In this document: positions 55,332-64,000 of the stretch, piece after piece
Layout of the letters: each line of letters opens with the position of its first letter
Numbering within the stretch: position 1 is the stretch's first letter
NCBI GenBank assembly: GCA_002069765.1
Contig: MWBZ01000002.1
Span: forward strand, 1-64,000
DNA from: a bacterium ADurb.Bin243
GTDB lineage: Bacteria > Muiribacteriota > UBA9980
Length of the DNA: 64,000 nt
Direction: 5' to 3'
The notes under the pieces: model-generated
The model's input: the letters and a program-made list of their open reading frames with translations, nothing else
What the model was told of the DNA's origin: nothing
The model's database searches: none
Translations under genes and position numbers: made by a program

Positions 55332-56567
55332 ATGAATAATTTTAAAACGGGTAAAAAATTGCGATTGTATAGCTTATCGTTTTTTTTGCTGATGCTCCTT
55401 ATGCCCGCGGTTTCGCTTTTAACCGGCTGCGGCGGCGCCGGAGAAGAATCCGACAACCCCGACGATATGATAACTATCGAAGGAAGCATTGCTCAGTCAG
55501 TTGCGCCGGTTTTTTCGCCCGCGGGGCCGGCTTACACTCTGAACCGCTCTATCGCGGTCGAAGGCGATATGGTTTTTCTTTTCCTCAACGGAGCCAGCGT
55601 CACCTCCACGCAGATAAAGGGCGGAAAATATAAATTTTTCGGCGGTTATAAAGGCCGCAAGTTAAGCCTTAAATTCGGCCTGACTAAAAACGAGGTTTAT
55701 GTCGGCGTCGTGGACGGCTCGGCCACGGGCACTATCACGCTTCCTGCATTTAACGAGTATCACGTCATAGCGAAGAAGGTAATCGAAGTCCAGGCGGCCG
55801 AGGGCCGCACTTCGCCCGATAATTTTCTGGTTTCCAACGGCCGTCTGGACCTTTCCGCCACGGTCGCTATTCTCAAGGACGTTTTGAGCCCGAAATATCT
55901 TGCCGAGCCGGATATCTACGGCAATTCCGTTTCGGATCTGCTCGCGAAAGTAAATAACGGAAATATAGACGTCAGCTCGGCTTTTTCATATAAAAAGTTG
56001 AGCGTATTCCCGGAGCCTCAGAAGTCCATGGTTATTTCGCCGGCCGGATATTCGCTCGGCGTACGCGAACAGGGGCAGTTTACGGTCAGCATGTCCGGTT
56101 TCTCCAACAAAAGCGTGGTTTATAAAGTAAACGATATGATCGGAGGCAGCAGCCTTACGGGCACTATCAACTCTTCCGGCCTTTACACCGCGCCCGGCGT
56201 CATCGATTCTCAAACGGCCGTCACCATAACCGCGCAGTCTGTGGAAGACCCTTCAAAACAAGCCACGGCGCTCGTTTCACTGACTCCTCTTAGCATCGTC
56301 ATAAATTCCGGCAAGCCGTCGATCACTCTTACGAAACTCGATAAAGACTACAACGTGCCTTACGCCGTCAGCGGCCATAACGATAAACGCCTTAGATGGT
56401 ATGTCAACGATATAGAATACGGCAATATCCTTACCGTAGGTTATATTTCCTCCGGCGGCAGGTATTCTCAGCCGTCGAAAATCCCTTCGGTTAAGATCGT
56501 TATTAAAGCTATATCGGTCGCCGACGCTACAAAATCCGCGTCATGCGAGCTTATAATAACCGAATAA
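55332..56567 (+). CDS. Lipoprotein with Ig-like domains
   Basis: A 411-residue lipoprotein with lipobox SLLTGC (Cys34) and an acidic linker. After a domain of unknown type (about 45-215), two Big2-like Ig domains can be seen (FTVSMSGFSNKSVVYKVND-type strand around 250, then about 330-411). GGAGAGG precedes ATG. It is the last gene of the folC operon, 16 bases after the siroheme gene. No substrate or partner is evident. Confidence 0.8.
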   Translation: MNNFKTGKKLRLYSLSFFLLMLLMPAVSLLTGCGGAGEESDNPDDMITIEGSIAQSVAPVFSPAGPAYTLNRSIAVEGDMVFLFLNGASVTSTQIKGGKYKFFGGYKGRKLSLKFGLTKNEVYVGVVDGSATGTITLPAFNEYHVIAKKVIEVQAAEGRTSPDNFLVSNGRLDLSATVAILKDVLSPKYLAEPDIYGNSVSDLLAKVNNGNIDVSSAFSYKKLSVFPEPQKSMVISPAGYSLGVREQGQFTVSMSGFSNKSVVYKVNDMIGGSSLTGTINSSGLYTAPGVIDSQTAVTITAQSVEDPSKQATALVSLTPLSIVINSGKPSITLTKLDKDYNVPYAVSGHNDKRLRWYVNDIEYGNILTVGYISSGGRYSQPSKIPSVKIVIKAISVADATKSASCELIITE

Positions 56568-56613
56568 AATAAAAAATATTTTTTTAAAAAATACTTGACA
56601 AACAAAAAAAACA

Positions 56614-56642
56614 TTGACAATTGATTTAAAGTGTGTTAAAAT
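56614..56642 (+). promoter_or_regulatory. Promoter of rpoZ
   Basis: TTGACA 56614-56619, 17-base spacer, TAAAAT 56637-56642. A second TTGACA at 56595 has no matching -10 box. Confidence 0.85.
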
Positions 56643-56682
56643 CTATTGATATTATCAAATTAGCGTTAGAGGAGAAATATAA

Positions 56683-56997
56683 ATGAACCCAAGGTCTTTT
56701 GATGATCTGTCTAAAATAATACCCAACAAATTTTTGCTAACTATGGTAATAGCCGCCCGCGCCAAGCAGCTCGAAAAGGGCGCCGAAAAAAAAGTTGAAT
56801 GCGCCTACACAAATTCCATAGATATAGCCATAGAAGAACTTTATCATCAAAAATTAGACATTAAAATGATCCTCGACGGTTTCGAAGAAAACCTCAAAAA
56901 AGAAGCGGTCCTTAACTTAGAAATCCAGAGCCGCACTCTCGATAACGCTTTCAACAGCTCCAACCATGGCGGAAACGCCGACCAGGAAGGCGAATAG
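56683..56997 (+). CDS. rpoZ: RNA polymerase omega subunit
   Basis: The 104-residue product matches omega: an N-terminal helix with IIPNKFLLTMVIAARAKQLE, the usual KAxxxELVLxAAxRARQL region, then AIEELYHQKL in place of AxxEIxxGKI. It helps assemble and stabilise the beta' subunit. The C-terminal tail is acidic and polar. RBS GAGGAG is well placed. It is monocistronic here instead of in the common gmk-rpoZ-coaBC cluster. The assignment rests on short motifs. Confidence 0.85.
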   Translation: MNPRSFDDLSKIIPNKFLLTMVIAARAKQLEKGAEKKVECAYTNSIDIAIEELYHQKLDIKMILDGFEENLKKEAVLNLEIQSRTLDNAFNSSNHGGNADQEGE

Positions 56998-57033
56998 TTA
57001 ATAAAACTTAAAGTAAAAAATTAAAATATAATA

Positions 57034-57065
57034 AAAAAACGCCCGTTTAAAAGCGGGCGTTTTTT
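57034..57065. terminator. Bidirectional terminator
   Basis: AAAAAACGCCCG / CGGGCGTTTTTT stem with loop TTTAAAAG, between the convergent rpoZ and cyclase genes. Confidence 0.92.
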
Positions 57066-57101
57066 ATATGCGATTAATTTTAAACCTGCTGCTGCCAGGC
57101 G

Positions 57102-59975
57102 TTACACTTTAATTTTCGGCCCGAATTTTTTCATCTCTTCCATGCCTTTTTCGGTGAGCTCCAAAGGCTCGTAAATGCTTACCGGCTTATTTTTGCCTTT
57201 TACCTTTATCGTGTCGAGGAATTTATATGTGCATAAATCCTTGAGATGGTCGATGCAGAATTCGGTAAATATTATGTGGTTGTTGTAATTTCTGGTAAGC
57301 GCTTCCACGCGGGCTCCCAGGTTGACGTTGTCGCCTATGACGGTATAGTCAAAATGCTTTTTAGAGCCCATATTTCCTACGATCATATCGCCGGTGTTAA
57401 AGCCTATACCGATATCTACCGGCTGTTTTTTTTCGCTGATCCATTTTTTTTGAAGGTCGTGAAGCACGTCCATCATTTCTATACATGTAAAAAGCGCTCT
57501 GGCGCAGTGATCGGTCTGTATTACGCGCGACGGCGCGCCGTAGACCGCCATTATTTCGTCGCCGACGTATTTATCGAGCGTGCCTTTATACTTAAAAATA
57601 ATTTCGGTCATGTAATCGAGGTATTCGTTCAGCATGGCTACTACCTGCTCAGGAGTGTGGTTTTCCGAAAACGTCGTGAAGCTTCTTATATCGGAGAACA
57701 AAACCGTAAGGACCCTCACTTCTCCGCGCAGTTTGAGGTTTTCGGGATCGCTCAATATTTCTTCCATGGCGTTCGGGCTCAGGTAATGTGAAAAAGCTTC
57801 GCGCACGAATTTTTTCTCGCGTTCTTCGTAGAAATAAAAAAACAGGTTTACCGCGAAAAAATTTAAAAGCAATATTGAAACGACAGGCAGCGCGACTATA
57901 TAAACTCCGCTTTTACAGAATATGAAAAATGCGAAGTAAAAATAAGAAGCCGCGGCGGCCAGAGAAGTTAAAAAAGCCTTGCCGGGGTGCAGGAGGTTTA
58001 AGACGCTGAAAGAAAAAAGCGCCACGAAGAATATTATTATCGCGTTATGAAGCCTGTCTGCGTGCCTTATGAATTTATTGTTCATGAACGAATTAAGTAT
58101 ATTTGCGTGCCCGAAGAACATCGGCGTTTCGGCGGAAACCGGCGTGGGCTTGATATCCGACGTGGCGTGCGCGGTGAGGCCTATGATAAGTATTTTGCCT
58201 TTGAGGTTGTCGATGGTGTTTTCTTTGCCCACTATATTTTTTAAAAACGAGTTGAGCTGCAATTTTACCATGTGCAGATCGTTGGTTTTTTCGCGCAGCC
58301 GCTTGAGCTTTTCGAGCGTAAGGTTCGGCCGTGCGAAGCTGTTTACGACGCTTTTTATCATGGCGTCAAGGCCGTCGATTATGTTTGGGAAAAGCGGCTT
58401 TAAAGCTTCTATGGAAGCTTTATCCAGGCCGTTGCGCCTTATCCGGTCATAAGTCCTGAAGAAGTGGACGCATTTTTCGTCGACCGACTCGAAAAGGCTT
58501 TCAGCAAGAAATAAATACACGCGTTTTTCGATCTGCATGAGGTTGAAAAAATGCGTATAGAAGGAAGCGTTTTTAAAACCGCCGGGGGCGCCGTATTTGG
58601 CGGCCCAATTAAAGACGGCGGTTTTGTCTTCGTTGAGCGGTATGGTCAGCTCCGGACCTACTTTAGCCGCATACCCGGGATCGCCGACGGGGACGATAAA
58701 ATTATTTCCGTCGATGCGCGATCTGGAAAAATCGAGTTTCATAATTTTTTCGATGGCTTTTATCGAAAGCTGAGGAATAAACCGGCCGTTCACCTCGAAA
58801 AATAGAGGATATCTTCTGTAAGTGCCGTCGTCGTCGGGATTGTTATTGGCGAAACCGATGAAATTAGTGTTTTTTAGAAGTTTCGTGACCGGAAGTACTG
58901 GAAACGAAGGACGCTGGGCGTTACGGAAAAATTCGGCAACTTTTTCAGGCAGCGCGACGCAGTCGCGGCCGTAAATGAGTTTTATATTTTCGAAATAATC
59001 GAGCCTGGCGGTAATTATATCTTCGATTCCAAGGAAAATATCCTTTTTTATCAAATCGATTTCCGAAGTTACGTTGATTTTTTCAAGTATTTTATTTCTT
59101 ACGATTTTAAAATCCACTTCATTCGAGCCCGCGCTCACGAGAGAATCGATTATCTGATCCGCACAGTACTGAAGATGAAAATTGCGTATATCGAATATTC
59201 TGGCTTTGACATATTTGCTGTCGAGCTTGGTGAGTCCCGCAATCTCTTCGGCGGTAAGCGAAAAATTTTCTATAAGGCGGGAGTATATAAGGAAATCCTT
59301 ATATGTCTCGTCCCTGTTGGCCGCAGGAAGTTTCATGAGGATTTCCGAGAACTTTTCTTTTTGGGCCATTATCTGCGGCAGTATATAAAAGTAATCGTCG
59401 GTAAAATGCATGGCCAGATAAATATCGCGGGATATCTTAAGGCTTTCGGCCAAAAAATCGTCATCGGTTATCGACTGGTCCGCTAAAGGGCGCGGCTCGG
59501 CGAGATACTGCCGGTAGTCGGCGATCAACTTGATTATATTTTCGTCGGATTCCCCGCTGAAAAGCTCGCGCGTTTCGGCGGGCAGGTCTTCGTACCATAG
59601 CTCGAGCTGGTCGTAAAGATGGTACTTTTCGGCTTTAGAGTTACGGGTGAATTTTTCCAGAAACTCGATATCGAAAAGCACCGCCGCCGGCTCGCCCCTT
59701 TTGATGAAACGCAAAAACTCTGCGAAGACCGAACGGTTCCAGGGCCAGCGGCCTATATGGTCGATCGATTCGTCGTCCATGCCTACCAGTATTATATTTT
59801 CATCGATCGGAACGATTTCTTTGGGGCGCGAGCGCATCATAAGATCGTTCATTTCGCGTTCGGCCGAAGTGAAATAACCCGCCGCGTCGAGGAAAACGAC
59901 GGCCGCCGTCATAAAAAAGCATATTAAAAAGGTGGCTATGGATTTTTTTGCCGCTTTACTGAGCATATCTGGCAA
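57102..59975 (-). CDS. CHASE2 adenylate cyclase (class III)
   Basis: A 957-residue membrane cyclase: helix near 15-33, a large CHASE2 periplasmic domain to about residue 655, two or three helices (about 657-725), and a class III cyclase domain. The catalytic metal-binding Asp residues lie in LFSDIRSFTTF and YVGDEIMAVYG, and DYTVIGDNVNLGARVE gives the adenine-specifying Asp. CHASE2 is usually about 300-400 residues; here it holds two helical insertions (about 110-330 and 455-580). It starts three bases after the TPR gene stop, so the pair is coupled; AAGGA lies in the TPR gene's last codons. cAMP production is expected. Confidence 0.92.
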   Translation of the reverse strand: MPDMLSKAAKKSIATFLICFFMTAAVVFLDAAGYFTSAEREMNDLMMRSRPKEIVPIDENIILVGMDDESIDHIGRWPWNRSVFAEFLRFIKRGEPAAVLFDIEFLEKFTRNSKAEKYHLYDQLELWYEDLPAETRELFSGESDENIIKLIADYRQYLAEPRPLADQSITDDDFLAESLKISRDIYLAMHFTDDYFYILPQIMAQKEKFSEILMKLPAANRDETYKDFLIYSRLIENFSLTAEEIAGLTKLDSKYVKARIFDIRNFHLQYCADQIIDSLVSAGSNEVDFKIVRNKILEKINVTSEIDLIKKDIFLGIEDIITARLDYFENIKLIYGRDCVALPEKVAEFFRNAQRPSFPVLPVTKLLKNTNFIGFANNNPDDDGTYRRYPLFFEVNGRFIPQLSIKAIEKIMKLDFSRSRIDGNNFIVPVGDPGYAAKVGPELTIPLNEDKTAVFNWAAKYGAPGGFKNASFYTHFFNLMQIEKRVYLFLAESLFESVDEKCVHFFRTYDRIRRNGLDKASIEALKPLFPNIIDGLDAMIKSVVNSFARPNLTLEKLKRLREKTNDLHMVKLQLNSFLKNIVGKENTIDNLKGKILIIGLTAHATSDIKPTPVSAETPMFFGHANILNSFMNNKFIRHADRLHNAIIIFFVALFSFSVLNLLHPGKAFLTSLAAAASYFYFAFFIFCKSGVYIVALPVVSILLLNFFAVNLFFYFYEEREKKFVREAFSHYLSPNAMEEILSDPENLKLRGEVRVLTVLFSDIRSFTTFSENHTPEQVVAMLNEYLDYMTEIIFKYKGTLDKYVGDEIMAVYGAPSRVIQTDHCARALFTCIEMMDVLHDLQKKWISEKKQPVDIGIGFNTGDMIVGNMGSKKHFDYTVIGDNVNLGARVEALTRNYNNHIIFTEFCIDHLKDLCTYKFLDTIKVKGKNKPVSIYEPLELTEKGMEEMKKFGPKIKV

Positions 59976-59978
59976 TCC

Positions 59979-61421
59979 TTAAAAGCTGTCGAATTTTTTA
60001 ATTCTTATCTGCTGGATATTTTTAATGGCCTCGCGAATTATATCGTCGTCGTCGGAATTTTTTGCGGCGAACGAAAAATCGTATTCGGCGCCCCTTAAAT
60101 TTTTAACGTTAAGCCTCGCGTTAGCGCGTTTCATGTGCACGCTGCAAACGCCGGGGATTATTTTGAGGATCTGGGTATAATATCTTTCCGACTCTTTGTA
60201 GAGCTTCTTTTCATACAGCTCGTCGGCCACTTTTAACAAATTGAGCGCGTCCCAGTATTTATTGTAATGGTTTGTAAGATCGAAGCTGGTTTTAATGGCG
60301 ATATCGATATCGGGATAGGATTCTAACATCAAAGCCCTGTATTCTCCCACCAGTTTATCGTAGGCGTCGGAGCCGGTTTCCAGCTGTATGCGGTTTTCGT
60401 CTTTTTCTATGGCCGACAGATTGAGCAGCGGCGGGCATAATTTAAGTTTTACGGAAAACATTCGCGACGGCGAAGAAGACGACAGCCCGTGTTTTTCTCT
60501 GAACAGCTTGTCGTTATAGTTGTAATCGAGGTCTTTATTTTTAAGCGCGTAAAGGTTGTCTATGGGCTCTTTCAGCGTGGGGGCGTAAATATTGGCCTGG
60601 CGCATAAGCGTAACGCCTCTTTCCAGGAGGTTCGCGCGCACGTAGCAGACGCCCATATTGTTATACGCTTCCGCCAGATTTGATTTTAAGTCTATGGCGC
60701 GCTTGAAATTGATTATGGCGAGTGGCACGTTGTTGCGGTAAAAATAAGCGAGCGCGAGGTTATAATAGCCTTCGGGCTGGAGCGGGTCGGTTTTGACCGC
60801 CTGTGAAAAAAATCTGACCGCGTTTTTCATATCGGATTTGAACAGGCGCTCTATGCCGAGATCCAGCAGCTCGACGTATCCGAGTTTTTCGTCTTTTCCT
60901 TTTCCGGCCGCATCCAGAAGTTTCGAGAGTTCCTCGTCTTCCTGCGACACCGATTTAGCGTTTACGAGGTTTCTGACTTTGTCGCGGTAGACGCTCTGTA
61001 TCTTATAGGTTTTATCGTCCTGGTAATGCGTATAGCGCGGTTCGTAATATTGCTCGTGTTTTTTGAAGCGCGAAAGCACTTCGTCCATATTTGTTTCGAG
61101 CGTGTCGTAATCGAAGCCCTCCCAGTCTGGAGGGGCCGGAGGGTTATTCATTCTCGGGGTTTTGCGCGCGGGCGTTTTTATTTCTTTTAACGATTCGACT
61201 ATTTCCGTTTCGTCGAAAACGTCTTCTTCCTCTTTTATTATAAGCGATCCTGCTTTAGATTCGATTTCGGTTCCCTGCGCCTTTTTAGAGACTTTTTCGG
61301 CCCCCGCGGCCGCGGACGGAGCCATAGGCATTATTAAAAATCCTGCGGCGATTAAAAGCATCGCCATATCGATTTTTTTGATGGACGGCAAAAGAATTGA
61401 AGATAAAGAAAGAATTTTCAT
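59979..61421 (-). CDS. Exported TPR protein, partner of the cyclase
   Basis: A 480-residue protein with a signal sequence or anchor (about 18-40), a charged linker, then TPR repeats (about 195-300, for example LGVCYVRANLLERGVTLMRQ-type helices, and 400-465). No enzymatic domain is seen. It is the first gene of a two-gene operon with the CHASE2 cyclase, whose sensor domain faces the same compartment, so a sensing or scaffolding role is plausible but inferred. Confidence 0.85.
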   Translation of the reverse strand: MKILSLSSILLPSIKKIDMAMLLIAAGFLIMPMAPSAAAGAEKVSKKAQGTEIESKAGSLIIKEEEDVFDETEIVESLKEIKTPARKTPRMNNPPAPPDWEGFDYDTLETNMDEVLSRFKKHEQYYEPRYTHYQDDKTYKIQSVYRDKVRNLVNAKSVSQEDEELSKLLDAAGKGKDEKLGYVELLDLGIERLFKSDMKNAVRFFSQAVKTDPLQPEGYYNLALAYFYRNNVPLAIINFKRAIDLKSNLAEAYNNMGVCYVRANLLERGVTLMRQANIYAPTLKEPIDNLYALKNKDLDYNYNDKLFREKHGLSSSSPSRMFSVKLKLCPPLLNLSAIEKDENRIQLETGSDAYDKLVGEYRALMLESYPDIDIAIKTSFDLTNHYNKYWDALNLLKVADELYEKKLYKESERYYTQILKIIPGVCSVHMKRANARLNVKNLRGAEYDFSFAAKNSDDDDIIREAIKNIQQIRIKKFDSF

Positions 61422-61456
61422 TTTTTATTCGTGACCTCGCGTTTTTATTTTATCAG

Positions 61457-61482
61457 TGCGCCCGCGCTAAAGCGCGGGCGCA
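61457..61482. terminator. Perfect G/C palindrome after glgB
   Basis: TGCGCCCGCGCT-AA-AGCGCGGGCGCA, a perfect 26-base palindrome between glgB and the TPR gene. It lacks a T-run on either strand, so it may stabilise the glgB message or cause pausing more than classical termination. Confidence 0.45.
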
Positions 61483-61506
61483 TCTGTATATTCGAGCTGA
61501 AAAATT

Positions 61507-63714
61507 TTACTTGCGGCGTTTTAAAATTACCACTCCGAGCGGCGGGATATTTAAGTTCATCGAGTAAGGGCGGCCCTGCCAGGGGTAATTATCGGCCTGG
61601 AATCCGCCGAAGTTGCCTATGTTCGAGCCCCAATATTCCGCGGAATCCGAATTGAGCAGTTCATCGTAATGCCCTGCGGCAGGGACTCCGACGCGATAGT
61701 TCATATACACCATTGGCGTGAAGTTGAATACGAATATGAGCGAATCGTCAGGGTTTTTAGCTTTTCTCATAAAGCTTATCACTGAGCGGTCCGAGTCGGA
61801 AAAATCGATCCATTCGAAGCCTGCGTCTGAAAAATCCAGTTCATGGAAGGCTTTTTCCGTTTTATAAAGGTAATTCAAATCTGCCATATAGCGGCTGTAT
61901 TTGTAATGCGACTCGTAGTTGAGCAGATGCCAGTCTATGCTGCTGTTGAAGTTCCATTCGTTCCATTGGCCGAGCTCGCCGCCCATGAACAGGAGCTTTT
62001 TGCCGGGCATGGCGTACATATATCCCATTAATAGCCTGAGGTTGGCGAATTTCTGCCATACGTCGCCGGGCATTTTGTCAAGAAGGGATTTTTTGCCGTG
62101 CACAACTTCGTCGTGAGATAAAACAAGGACGAAATTTTCGTGGAAAGCGTAAATCAGCGGGAACGTGAGCGTGTTGTGATGGTATCGCCTGTAAATGGGG
62201 TCTTTTTCAAAATATTTGAGCGTATCGTTCATCCAGCCCATATTCCATTTCATGCCGAAGCCGAGGCCGCCTACGTAAGTCGGCCTTGAAACAGCCGGCC
62301 ACGCGGTGGATTCTTCCGCTATGGTAACGGCGCCGGGGAAGTACTGATAAACTATCGTGTTTAAATATTTCAAAAACTCTATAGCTTCGAGATTTTCGCG
62401 TCCGCCGTACTGGTTGGGGACCCATTCGCCAGCTTTGCGGGAATAATCGAGATAAAGCATGGACGCTACCGCGTCGACGCGCAGTCCGTCTATATGGTAC
62501 TTATCGAACCAGAAAACCGCGTTCGAGATCAGGAAATTTTTTACTTCGTTTCTGCCGTAGTTGAAGATTAGAGTGGACCAGTCCATGTGTTCGCCTTTTT
62601 TAGGATCTTCGTGTTCATAAAGGCAGGTGCCGTCGAAACGCATAAAGCCGTGCCAGTCTTTCGGGAAATGTGCCGGCACCCAGTCGACTATTACGCCTAT
62701 GCCGTTCTGATGGAGATAATCTACGAAATACATGAAGTCGTTGGGGCTGCCGTAACGGCTGGTGGGCGCGAAATAACCGGTGACCTGATAGCCCCAGGAA
62801 CCGTCGAACGGATGTTCGGCCACTGGAAGCAGCTCTATATGGGTATAATTCATTTTTTTAACGTAATCGGTAAGCCGGGCGGCCAGTTCGCGGTAAGTAA
62901 GAAAGCGGTTGTTGTCTTCCGGAACGCGCATCCAGGAGCCCAGATGCACTTCGTAAACCGACATGGGCGCTTCCGCGAGGTTGCCTTTTTTGCGGTTTTC
63001 TATCCATTCGGAGTCGTTCCATTCGTACTTGTTATAATCGTAAACTATCGATGATGTTTTGGGGCGGACTTCGGAGGCGAATGCGTATGGATCGGCTTTT
63101 TCAATCAGGTTTCCCTGCTTGGACTTGATTTCGAATTTATAGCTGCTTCCCATAGGAAGGCCGGGGACGAATATTTCCCATACGCCTATGCCCTGGCGGA
63201 CGCGCATTACATGACGCCTGCCGTCCCACATATTGAAATCGCCTATTACGCTGACGCGTTTGGCGTTTGGGGCCCATACGGCAAAACAAATGCCGCCGAT
63301 TCCTTCGACTTCGTGATAATGCGCCCCGAGTTTATCGTAGATACGGTGATGATTGCCTTCTTTGAAAAGGTGAAGGTCGTAATCGGTTAAAATGGGCGGA
63401 AAAGAATAGGAATCATAAAAAGTGGTCGAGTTGCCGTCGTAAAAATTTTTTTCGATGTTGTACTTAAAAATGTCGGCCCTTTTAATAATTACTTCAAAAA
63501 AACCGCGATCGTCCACTTTATTCATTTGGTAGCGGTTTTTAGGTTTGGCGACTTCGAAAACGATCGCTTCGCGAGCGTCCGGCAAAAAAGCTCTTACGCA
63601 GACATTTTTTGCGCCGTCGATTTCGATTTCGTGCATTCCGAGAAGCTGAAAAGGGTCAAAATGATCGGTATTTACAATACGGTCGATATCGTATTGCGTG
63701 CAGGTTTTGGGCAT
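61507..63714 (-). CDS. glgB: 1,4-alpha-glucan branching enzyme
   Basis: Introduces alpha-1,6 branches into glycogen. At 735 residues it has the full family length: N-terminal N1 and CBM48 domains (1-230; [22 protein letters not shown]), then a GH13 barrel. The barrel has the nucleophile Asp in [12 protein letters not shown] (about 413), the acid Glu in TIAEESTAW (about 466), and [12 protein letters not shown]. The C-terminal beta domain ends [23 protein letters not shown] precedes ATG. No glgA or glgC is adjacent, but the GH57 gene suggests further glucan metabolism. Confidence 0.96.
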   Translation of the reverse strand: MPKTCTQYDIDRIVNTDHFDPFQLLGMHEIEIDGAKNVCVRAFLPDAREAIVFEVAKPKNRYQMNKVDDRGFFEVIIKRADIFKYNIEKNFYDGNSTTFYDSYSFPPILTDYDLHLFKEGNHHRIYDKLGAHYHEVEGIGGICFAVWAPNAKRVSVIGDFNMWDGRRHVMRVRQGIGVWEIFVPGLPMGSSYKFEIKSKQGNLIEKADPYAFASEVRPKTSSIVYDYNKYEWNDSEWIENRKKGNLAEAPMSVYEVHLGSWMRVPEDNNRFLTYRELAARLTDYVKKMNYTHIELLPVAEHPFDGSWGYQVTGYFAPTSRYGSPNDFMYFVDYLHQNGIGVIVDWVPAHFPKDWHGFMRFDGTCLYEHEDPKKGEHMDWSTLIFNYGRNEVKNFLISNAVFWFDKYHIDGLRVDAVASMLYLDYSRKAGEWVPNQYGGRENLEAIEFLKYLNTIVYQYFPGAVTIAEESTAWPAVSRPTYVGGLGFGMKWNMGWMNDTLKYFEKDPIYRRYHHNTLTFPLIYAFHENFVLVLSHDEVVHGKKSLLDKMPGDVWQKFANLRLLMGYMYAMPGKKLLFMGGELGQWNEWNFNSSIDWHLLNYESHYKYSRYMADLNYLYKTEKAFHELDFSDAGFEWIDFSDSDRSVISFMRKAKNPDDSLIFVFNFTPMVYMNYRVGVPAAGHYDELLNSDSAEYWGSNIGNFGGFQADNYPWQGRPYSMNLNIPPLGVVILKRRK

Positions 63715-63889
63715 TGGTTCACCTCATATTATGTAATTTAAAGTTTTTTAGATAACATTATTAAGTCAAAAATATATCACATTTATTGTAAATTTACAAT
63801 ATTTTTTTGTATGGGTATTTAATTTATATTTTACATTCCTTTACTTAAAAAATAAAACGCAAAAATATATAAATAGTTTTTGTTTTTGC

Positions 63890-63918
63890 TTGACAAAGCT
63901 TACTAATTTTTGTAAAAT
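63890..63918 (+). promoter_or_regulatory. Promoter of the gene at the right edge
   Basis: TTGACA 63890-63895, 17-base spacer, TAAAAT 63913-63918, in a very AT-rich 270-base gap after glgB in which nothing else was seen. Confidence 0.8.
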
Positions 63919-63983
63919 TATTTTAATCAAAAAGAAAAAGCCAGTAGTGGAAAATTAAAAATTTTGAAAGGTAGGGAGTATTA

Positions 63984-64000
63984 ATGGCAAAAAGGGGTAT
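63984..64000 (+). CDS. Start of a gene cut by the window edge
   Basis: ATG 63984 (opening MAKRG) with GGTAGGGAG upstream and a strong promoter at 63890. Only five codons are visible, so the product cannot be named. Confidence 0.5.

Overview
The window is chromosomal DNA from a bacterium that I cannot place to phylum. Several genes imply a two-membrane or lipoprotein-rich envelope: many signal peptides and lipoboxes, a YfiR-type periplasmic protein, large Ig-like and chitobiase-repeat surface proteins, and HD-GYP and CHASE2 signalling proteins. The gene mix (CYTH-kinase fusion, GH57 and GlgB glucan enzymes, HEAT, TPR and YD-repeat proteins, GDP-fucose synthesis) would suit an under-studied free-living lineage, but that is inference. 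Promoters are strikingly canonical: TTGACA-like, usually 17 nt, then TATAAT or TAAAAT, before at least eleven transcripts. Most starts have a clear Shine-Dalgarno, but three genes sit almost on top of their -10 box and look leaderless.

Layout. 1-4.9 kb: TPR protein, membrane-anchored isoaspartyl methyltransferase, two exported proteins, and a tiny gene (4744-4905) whose in-frame TGA falls exactly on the conserved cysteine of the DUF6132 family, with a SECIS-like hairpin just downstream: a probable unannotated selenoprotein, and the best find here. 4.9-13.5 kb: asymmetric heterodimeric ABC exporter, then on the minus strand recN-rluA-type genes, a GH57 glucan enzyme and a HAD hydrolase. 13.7-22.4 kb: molybdate/tungstate-type importer lacking its binding protein, a CYTH-uridine kinase-CYTH protein, a GAF/HD-GYP phosphodiesterase, a sensor kinase and aroB.

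22.4-31.6 kb is one long plus-strand signalling operon: FN3/WW-repeat exported protein, ankyrin protein, response regulator with a C-terminal zinc-knuckle-like segment, YfiR, a 1410-residue CHASE8 hybrid kinase (HAMP, PAS, HisKA, HATPase, two REC, HPt), and a REC-kinase. A tRNA-Arg(CCU) with perfect promoter and terminator follows, with a partial tRNA copy behind it. 31.9-41.2 kb is a minus-strand surface-protein island; its largest gene is cut in two by a single in-frame TAA inside a chitobiase-type repeat.

41.3-50.3 kb: DEAD-box helicase, gmd-fcl, a 725-residue HEAT protein, a YD-repeat protein and FtsH. 50.5-57.0 kb: an operon of an exported carboxypeptidase-regulatory-like protein, folC (apparently starting at ATT), a TPR/zinc-ribbon membrane protein, a siroheme dehydrogenase and a lipoprotein, then rpoZ. 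57.1-63.7 kb: CHASE2 adenylate cyclase with a TPR partner, and glgB. A roughly 208-bp dispersed repeat occurs in inverted orientation at 8.5 and 45.0 kb. I saw no phage, transposase, CRISPR or rRNA genes.
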